Shown one piece after another: positions 56,266 to 64,000 of a stretch of DNA of 64,000 nucleotides. The notes below the pieces were generated by a model that saw only the letters and a program-made list of their open reading frames with translations, did not search any database and had not been told where the DNA came from. The stretch's first letter is position 1; each line of letters starts with the position of its first letter. Origin of the DNA: Scleromitrula shiraiana (taxonomy: Eukaryota > Ascomycota > Leotiomycetes > Helotiales > Sclerotiniaceae); NCBI GenBank assembly GCA_028455995.1, contig JABELC010000005.1, positions 1,426,001 to 1,490,000 on the forward strand. Reading direction: 5' to 3'. Made by a program: the position numbers and the translations under genes.

Positions 56266-59200
56266 ATCGTGTGATCGCGTAGAAAATTGAAGGTATCAAA
56301 GCCGAGTAGAAAAATTCAAGTCGCAGGAGTTTCCCAGGTCAAATAGAATGTATTAAAGGCAGTCGAAGAACAAAGAATCTATCCAGGCAGAAATCATTGT
56401 ATTATCATACCTACCTGTGCGGGTATATGACTTCAAAATAGAATACCCTGTAATTCGTATTATCAGTGTAAAATTTCTAATGCACTAAAATGTATTATCT
56501 TCTCATATTCTTCGTCTTTTGTCGCTCGTTATTCTCATGAAACTTCTGACACAACACAACACAACGCGTAGAAACACAGAAGCGAACCGATGTCGTTGAT
56601 ACAGTTACCGTACAGCAAGCGCGGCCCACCCACGTCATCACGTGCTCCATTAGTTCCAGACCTAATCTCGATTTCCTTCAACATCAAGTCCGATGCCAAG
56701 TCAAAGGAAAGTCAAGGACGTATTTCATGTATACAGTATCACAAACCCTCACTCCACGAAATTCTCCGCAGACTCCATTTCGAGAACTCATCTCGAATTG
56801 GATGTTTAAACGGGTACGGATTGTGAATTGAAGAGAGAGAGCAATGGAGAAACTGTCTGTGTGATACCCTGGAACAACATCCCCGCGAAACTTGCCGTAC
56901 CGTACCGTATCGTATTTACAATCTCGACATGTTTGTACATTCAAAAGACCTTCCTTCGACAGCACGCGCGCATCATCCGATATGTCTCCCGCGCAAAGTC
57001 TATGGGCGAGAGAGAAAAATTCCCCGAGATTAGTGCTGTCTATTGTTGTTGTTGCTTCAAGTATGGAGTGGTTCATTCATTTTCATTCATTTAGTTTAGT
57101 CTAGTCTATCACCTTCAACTACCAGTCTGTAACGCCAGCCATGCAAATATTCTGAACTACCTACGCTGGTACGTACGATACTGTACTATAGATTATACAT
57201 ATGAGGTGATAAAATTAGAGAGGAAGGGATGTGAGGGATGAAAAAAAGCAAAAGGAAGGGTAAAATGCAAGTTGCCGCCTCGCAGTGCCTCGCAGAAGCC
57301 TTGCTACCGGCTCCCTGCAAGATCGTTTACATGTGCTGTAGCTGTACTGTACTGTGCTATGTGTGTGCACTATGTAGTATGTTGTGCATTTTTGTATTCC
57401 CTGAGATTTTTGTCGACGGAACGGGGACGGGCAATATACATACATATTCATGCAATCAAGTGGCGTGCGTGTCTATCTAGCCATCCATTTCCTCAAAATA
57501 TTTTCCTTTCCAGCCCTCCAGTCATATATTCCGCGCCGTTCATACATACATATCCGATTTTAACAGCCGTCCGTCATTTGATTGTATCGGTCATTTTTAT
57601 TTATTTCAGAAACATAAAATGTGCGATGACGCCTCCGTCTACCAGTTCAACAGATTTTTTGGATGAGCCGCTTTTGGGGGGTAGTACAGCGCCTTTGGTC
57701 TATTTTCATTTAAATATTCTCATGCATGCAGGAGCAATTTATATTTTGAGTAGGTTTGCATCTTTTGGGACACGAGAGTCGTACTTATTTTGGGGGTTGA
57801 GTCCGACAGGTTAAAAAATCCTAAACCATGTGAGGGTCACGAGAACGTAGAACTGATGGACATTTGTCAAATGAGATATATGCCCGCGAAAACGGGAGTA
57901 TCCGTTCCTATGTCATGTTCCTCCTCCGTACTTCAAACCCGCACCAGATATACATAATGCAAGTACCTTTCCCTTCTCATGTGAAGGTATGTATGTACTT
58001 CTTTGGTGGGGTCGGAGGAGTTAAAGCCCATTGGAAATATTGATACCGGATTAAGGCTATACGAAAAAAAGAATTGATTTTTTCACTAGACAATAAGCCT
58101 TGAGATGAGGTGAGGGTCCAGTCGGTATGTCAGCATCGTTAGATCTTTGCGACCTATCTTCGGGTTGTTTTTCGCAACTGTATACAAAATTTTCACTTCT
58201 CCGTTCTTTCCAGACCATTCATGGTCATGGATTCAAGGTATTGAAAAACTGGTTACTAACCAGTTTTTCTGGTGCTTCGATGTTCGGGAGTCCGTCGTTT
58301 CCGTGAGATTCAATACCCGGACTTAGTCAAGCAAAACACCTACAATATTAGGTAGATAGTTAAGATGAAGGTTTTGAGTAAGATTGTAATTTTCTAATTG
58401 GACATTCGGCACATCCATCAGTCATGAAAGTCATCGAGATGATTGCTAATGAAGACGTTATTTTCTTAAAGATTGTCGAATGAAGGAGGGGTTCGATAGA
58501 GAAGCGGTGTAGAAGACGCTAAAACCGCCATCCACCTCATTTTTCTGATGGAAGAAAAGGAAGCCGAAAGAAACGGTCTTTCCTCCGCTCTCCGGGCTAC
58601 GTAGATTAATTGATCTCATTCTTCCTTCACGGCAAACCCGCAATACAAATCGAATCTTGGAAGATGTGTATCATTGCTTACGTACCGTAGATTCATGAAA
58701 TCTTCACTCATTCGTATTGTTCAAAAGTTACCTTGAAACAATCGAATCGGTCTCCATAATGTATGAGTATCGTACAGTACAGTACAGTAAAGTATCCACG
58801 TATCGATACATATCGTAGTACGAGTGGGAAACATTCAGAGAGACAGCCATTCTCACCCCAAAAGAACGACTAATCGCAAAAGGGAAATAATTTCCAATCG
58901 TACTCGGTGACACTTTTTGAGAAAATGCTGTGCCGCACACCTTCAATGCTACCTCGCTTCGGGATTGACATGGCTCGAGATGTTGTGCGTTTTCCCCAAC
59001 CAAGGCAGATGATTGGAGCCAAGCAGCCACCAATTCATAAAACCTGGTCTAGAGTAAGACGGACCGTTTTCCGCGTGTGCATGAAGGGTCATCAATTTAC
59101 TTGCTTGTGTTCGCAGTATATTATTCGTCTATCGGCGAATAGGATAGAATAAAGCATCTACACCTCATTGCACTGCTTACATACTCTGCGTCGGGAGGCA

Positions 59201-62200
59201 TGGCTATACTCCGCCCTTCTATAATGGTTCGTCCGGCAGCTATTTTCATATCTACTTGGGGTAGTATTCGTGTCAGTGTGGAAGAAATATATACGTGGGA
59301 TGATAAATATGGGAGAGGCAAAGTTCGTTTGCTCGATGCTAGATGATGCTGACTATGGAAGGATTGTTAGTTGTATTTTTATCAGCGGGGGCTGCTTGCT
59401 GCACCGCGCTGAGCGTATAAATTCTTGGCTCGGATAGGATAAAGCTTGAACCCTAGACACCAGACTTGGAGGGGTGTTAAAAAAAGCTAGGCCTTTAACG
59501 ACGTGGTTGATGTTGATTGGGGTAACGTTCCTCAGAGTGTCCTAAACTATACCATGATCGACGTTCGGGTGAGGGGTTTTCTCGATGAGCTGATAGGTTG
59601 GAACGAGAAGAAGATTTGGTCGAGACCGTTTGTGAAAGGGTCAAGAATACGTTTCGACGGAAGATGCTTCTTTGAAAATGATTGAGTTTACGTTGAATTT
59701 TTTGATGCTTCATGATGATCGCTTAGGCCATCTCTTCTCTGCATCCTCCAGATTTTCTTTGGTTCTAGGATATTGGTGTTGATTGCATGAAACGACTAAG
59801 GATATCCATGACCAGCCACCTTTTTCTCTCAAGCTTCTTCGCCAATTTATTGGCTGTGGGTTACCTGTGGGCACCCGTAGTGCATATGCATGCAGAATGC
59901 AAGTGTTATATAGAGGCAAGGGCCTCCAAAAGCTGCAGGGTCTGATGCCGGGAGTGGAAGTTTAAGAACAGGGGTTAGTAGAAGCGGTGAGAGGGGGGAG
60001 AAAATATACGTGGGTCACGTATTGCCAATGAATTTACAAGATGAGGAGTAAGACAACGTGACTCGTGGTCAACAATTGTTCGAATTGAGAGAAAAAAAGA
60101 TGAAAGTGGTGCGATTTAATACGGGTCCAATTGAAAGAATCCGAGTCTCCTCAAAAACCAAGCTTCCTTTAATCTCCTTCTATTTCCATTTTAGAATCAT
60201 GGTGTCTCGGAGAGCCGCAGAAGCCAAGCAGTGACCTGCCGCAGAAGATCTCCATTGCTTGCTTCCGTCATCGGCGTATTTCATGGATCACGAGTGCGAT
60301 GCGGAAACTCCTCAGTGATCTTAATGGAGCTCGATTGAACATTATGGCTTGCGAAGAAGAAGTATCTTGTGAAGCTCGAGAATCAAATGTGAATTTGCCA
60401 GGGATCAACATATGTACATATGTATCACGATGAATTCGCTCAGAAACCTGTCAGTAATCAAATTGTCAAAACCAGATCTGGCTATCGTGATAAAGCGCAT
60501 GCGTGATGACGCAAAAATTTTCGTTTTGCCCGCCAATTTGAGGGGTCAAATGGAGAGCTCTCGAACACTTTCCATTGTATAATGGAATGTTAGAACAATC
60601 AATCACCATTCGCAAAATATGTCTCGGGATATCAATGAGCTTTAAAAAACTTCCTTCTGTAGTAACGGTATGCTGTGTGAGGTTTTCTAAACGTTCCTTG
60701 CGTCGGGGCAAGCGGAAGGCTTCGAGGATCTCACGGTGTGCACAAAACTCACCTTTGTGTGTAACTAAATGACTACTTTTTTACTTTCGAGTTCAGTTCA
60801 AGATATGGCTTTAGAGAGTTTCCCAAATGTTGGCAAGATGGCTGACGTTCAGCCAGTCGCCTTCGTCCACGATTTATTCTTAGTCACGAGCTCTAGAATA
60901 TGATATTGAGACCTGAAACAGGCGACAACTAAGCAATTGAGCTCCACTGTCGATGTATTGTTTTCTTTCAATGTCGTAAATTGACAAGCCGACCTTACTT
61001 TGGAAGTATTTGGATATACGTACCGGAAGTTATTGTATATTCATATTGATTTGGCCTCTCTACTTTAGTAGATGGGTAAAAAATATTGATGCGAAATCTA
61101 GAATCTGACCTGCAAGCCCTAGTTCTTTGCATGTCGGTACATGGGTTGTAAGCAAACAAACTGTGCGCGTCAGAAGTTCCTGTATGCACAAATCACTTGG
61201 AATCTCCAGAGGTAAGTAATGTCAGATCAATCTGCTTGCTTTGCTGTAATGCGGAAAGGGAAAATGCCTTTCAATCTGTAGGTATTTCCCATTTCTCCAC
61301 TATACAGTACCATACCAATTGGGTTTGGTGACAACAAAAAGATTGATACAGACCGCAGTAGATCATAGAGAGGGCGCCCCTCGGAACCCTGCGTCCGCCA
61401 TGCTTGTAATGAAGCCTGGGATATCCATTACTGTGAAGTGTTGAGGTGGGGGTAACTGTACTTTGAGGTTTTTTTTTTTTTTGTAGGGATAAATTGTTTT
61501 TGACATGACCGACCGTTTAATAATTCGGCCATTGTTCCGGATCAGTTGTCTCCATGTATCCTTTCCCCCAATGCTCCCATATTGATATCAAACCTTGGAA
61601 ACAATTAATTAAAGTGCCATTATCTCGAATGTTCCCGTTTAGGATTTTGTTGAGTTACATTACTTACGGGGAATCTGGCTTTGCTGTCCCCTTGCCTTGT
61701 ATGTAATAAATGGCAATATACGAAGTATAATGATTGTGAATGATGCTCGCCAGCCAGGTTGAAGAAAAAGTGTGAACATAGCGTAGTCTGTGCAAAATTA
61801 GTTGGCCCGAACTATCCCGTCACTCGGTACTTTTCATATCCTTAAAGCCTTTGAGTTTTTTTATGGTTATATTGATATGTTAATGATTGGGTTGAAGATG
61901 CTTGGATATATTTCTTTAATCAATTGTATTTTCTTGACTGAGACCTAACTGTCCTTGTCTCTGTCCAACGTACTAAGGAGCAATATAAAAGTGGCAAGTG
62001 AAAGGAAGGGGGGGGGCGAAGGGCAAGTTTGTAAAGTTAATAACCGAACATTGAAAAAGTGGCAGGAGCAAAGACATGGAGGTATCGAAGAGAGCTGATG
62101 GTGTAAATATCCTAAATATCCTAAATTGAGTAATATAGTATTATCTACAGTCGAGTAGGAAGTAGTTAGAGTGATTGACATCCTTGAATGTCATTATCAA

Positions 62201-63114
62201 TTTGTATCCTCGTCACTCGGTAGTATGTAGTAGTTATTTTATAGGTTAAATTCTAATCTTCAATGAACTTTTTTATCCATCTTGAATCTAGAGTCAATCC
62301 AAATCTATAGCAATGTCGTTGGTCATTGTCATTATAATCACCTAACCTACGACTTTTGGCCAGAAGACCTATATAAGCAGTCCTACAAATATCGCAAAAG
62401 GGAGCATGAGTCGTAATTAACACTAATTCTAAGCATATTATTAGTAATTATACTTTGTCCCTGTCCAGCCCGTACTTGTACCTGTCTAAGATCCGGAAAA
62501 AAAAATCCCTTCCCGTGGTAGAACGGACGCCGCTCCAAACTAATAAAGCTTCAAGCTCTAAGTTCTAGTCCATTGTGGAGATCCTAATTAGCACTACAAT
62601 ATTTATCAGTGCAGACTCCAGCCCAAAATGCAGATTGATAGATAGTTCCGTATCGTAATACGAAATAATACCTAAAAAAAAATTATCTCAAAATTCAAAA
62701 ATATATGAACAAATACAACCGAAGACAATCGCTCATAATAATAGAGTAAAGTACAATACAATACAATACATACGAAACAAGAAATTCTAAAGGACTACGG
62801 AAGTAAAGGGAACAATCTTTTTAAATGGAAAAAGTCCGAGAACTACTACACCCACACCACAAAGTAGTATAGTGAAGGTAGTGAGTGCGCCTGCGGCGTT
62901 CGAAGCTAGATATGTATGCGATCTCGCTGGTGGCAGATCTGGTATCTATTGTACGTACTGTACTGTTGTGATAAGGTAAGGTAAGGTAAGGTAAGCAAGT
63001 TTGGCCTTTTGGATATACAATTCATTGTTGAATTATATTGTACTGTCTTGGGATGGGAGTTGATGGATGAATGTAATGGGGGGAGTTATTATTGTACTTC
63101 CGTTGATGGCGGTT

Positions 63115-63139
63115 GAATTGAATTGAATTGAATTGAATG
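63115..63139. repeat. (TTGAA)n microsatellite
   Basis: Four to five TTGAA units in the large gene-free region. Confidence 0.8.
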
Positions 63140-63745
63140 GTATGCTATGCTATGGTATCGTATACTATGTATAGATAGTATGGTTTGGCGGCTCGTGTAC
63201 TATGTCTGTGGCTTTTACTGTATTATACCGTCCCCGTCCGTGATATATGGATGGAAGGAAGGAAGGAGAAAGGAAGGCTTATTCGGAGTATTAAAATCGA
63301 TATTATTATTTGCTTATGCAACGGATGCCAATACCGGCATCATTCATTCATACCGTATATTTATTTGATGCCGTTTCTCATCGACGAGGAAGTCAATTGA
63401 TTGATCCAATCTCACGAAGGCGATAATTATATAATCTTAAGAACCGGTATCATATCACATCTGAATATCATATCATATCATATCATATGTATGCACAAGC
63501 AGGACGATCCCGTCTTGCAGTTGCAGCAGACCAAACCAACTTTAAAAAATCGCTCGCAGTAATATCTACCCTTCCTACATACATGCCAATGCCATCCATC
63601 CATCCACTAACTCACAGACACCGTCGTCCGCACAGAGCACAAATCGGACAATTGGGATAGAGTAAGTAAGTAAGTAAGTAAATAAGTAAATCTTAGAGTA
63701 TTATTCTCCGATTAAGTTTTGATTTTCTAATTTAACTTTCCTTCC

Positions 63746-63773
63746 CGCGCGCGCGTGCGTGCGTGCGTGCGTG
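63746..63773. repeat. CG and TGCG repeat
   Basis: A CGCGCG run passing into TGCG units, about 230 bp from the right edge. GC-rich alternating purine-pyrimidine DNA of this kind can adopt Z-form structure; no function is claimed. Confidence 0.75.
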
Positions 63774-64000
63774 TTACTGTGCAGATGGAGAGCATGGCTT
63801 TTGTTCGCCCTCTTTTTTACTTCCCCTCAACCCTTCTACCTGGCAAGTATGGTAAATAAGATAAGAAAAGTCTGGAGTGCAGTGTTTTGCCTTGGTCTAG
63901 AATCTAGACGGGATAGTTTTAATCTTATTTTAAACTTTTCACTTGCTGTTATTGTATGTAATCGGAATGATTCTTATGACGGCTCGGAGCGCCTACAACG

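Larger units (their letters stand above)
56266..64000. other. Gene-free stretch, 7.7 kb, to the right edge
   Basis: No frame of convincing length, no motif and no splice-consistent series on either strand. Short frames (for example about 57272-57814) start and end arbitrarily and translate to low-complexity or Cys-rich peptides without family likeness. Local repeats: (GGTAA)n about 62970-62995, (TTGAA)n about 63115-63139, (AAGT)n about 63662-63690, and CG/TGCG units at 63746-63773. No tRNA, rRNA or other RNA gene was recognised. It may hold the long promoter or leader of a gene beyond the right edge. Confidence 0.5.

Noticed and set aside
57272..57814. 180-codon plus-strand frame
   Set aside because: Cys/Tyr/Ile-rich peptide without domain or codon regularity; isolated in a gene-free region.
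62515..62585. tRNA-like stretch (GTGGTAGAACGGACGCC, then AGTTCTAGTCC)
   Set aside because: The arms do not pair in a cloverleaf and the B-box lacks GGTTCGA.

Overview
The window is nuclear DNA of a filamentous ascomycete. Genes carry short GT-AG introns, mostly 50-110 bp with CTAAC/CTGAC-like branch points. Intergenic DNA is AT-rich and full of microsatellites. Recognisable proteins (complex I PSST, VTC1, a Rsp5/HulA HECT ligase, a fungal proton channel, STAND relics, tubby-like and Fe-ADH proteins) are typical of Pezizomycotina. Protein similarity recalled from memory suggests Leotiomycetes (Botrytis/Sclerotinia-like), but this is inference. Exon coordinates below were built by hand from splice signals and reading phase.

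Layout. 1-1203: 5' part of an unrecognised minus-strand gene running off the left edge. 4.6-5.7 kb: complex I PSST subunit. 6.2-7.7 kb: choline-phosphate cytidylyltransferase. 9.4-11.2 kb: PP2C phosphatase with seven exons and one GC-AG intron. 15.0-16.1 kb: F-box protein. 17.3-19.0 kb: Tctex-1 dynein light chain and VTC1, divergent over a 0.5 kb promoter. 19.3-20.2 kb: Alba-like protein. 24.2-26.1 kb: AHC1-like zinc-finger protein behind a long G-poor leader region. 27.4-30.0 kb: voltage-gated proton channel and nuclear poly(A)-binding protein, divergent. 31.2-33.9 kb: Rsp5/HulA ubiquitin ligase.

From about 35 to 52 kb the window looks accessory. It holds a 155-bp tetranucleotide repeat; an HNH-domain gene between two very AT-rich islands built from recurring words; a GPI-anchored cysteine-rich surface protein; a maleylacetate-reductase-like Fe-ADH; a tubby-like protein; an F-box gene between two MITE-like inverted-repeat elements; and a NACHT/STAND gene wrecked by three frameshifts and a stop. 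Housekeeping-type genes return at 52.2-56.3 kb (a coiled-coil protein and a Rev1-like BRCT protein). The last 7.7 kb contains no gene I can support.

The genes form no obvious pathway cluster. Functional links are local: shared divergent promoters (dynein chain/VTC1, proton channel/PABPN1-like) and two phosphate- or lipid-related housekeeping genes. I found no convincing undescribed system. The items most worth following are the STAND pseudogene, the HNH gene in its AT-rich setting, the two inverted-repeat elements and the proton channel.
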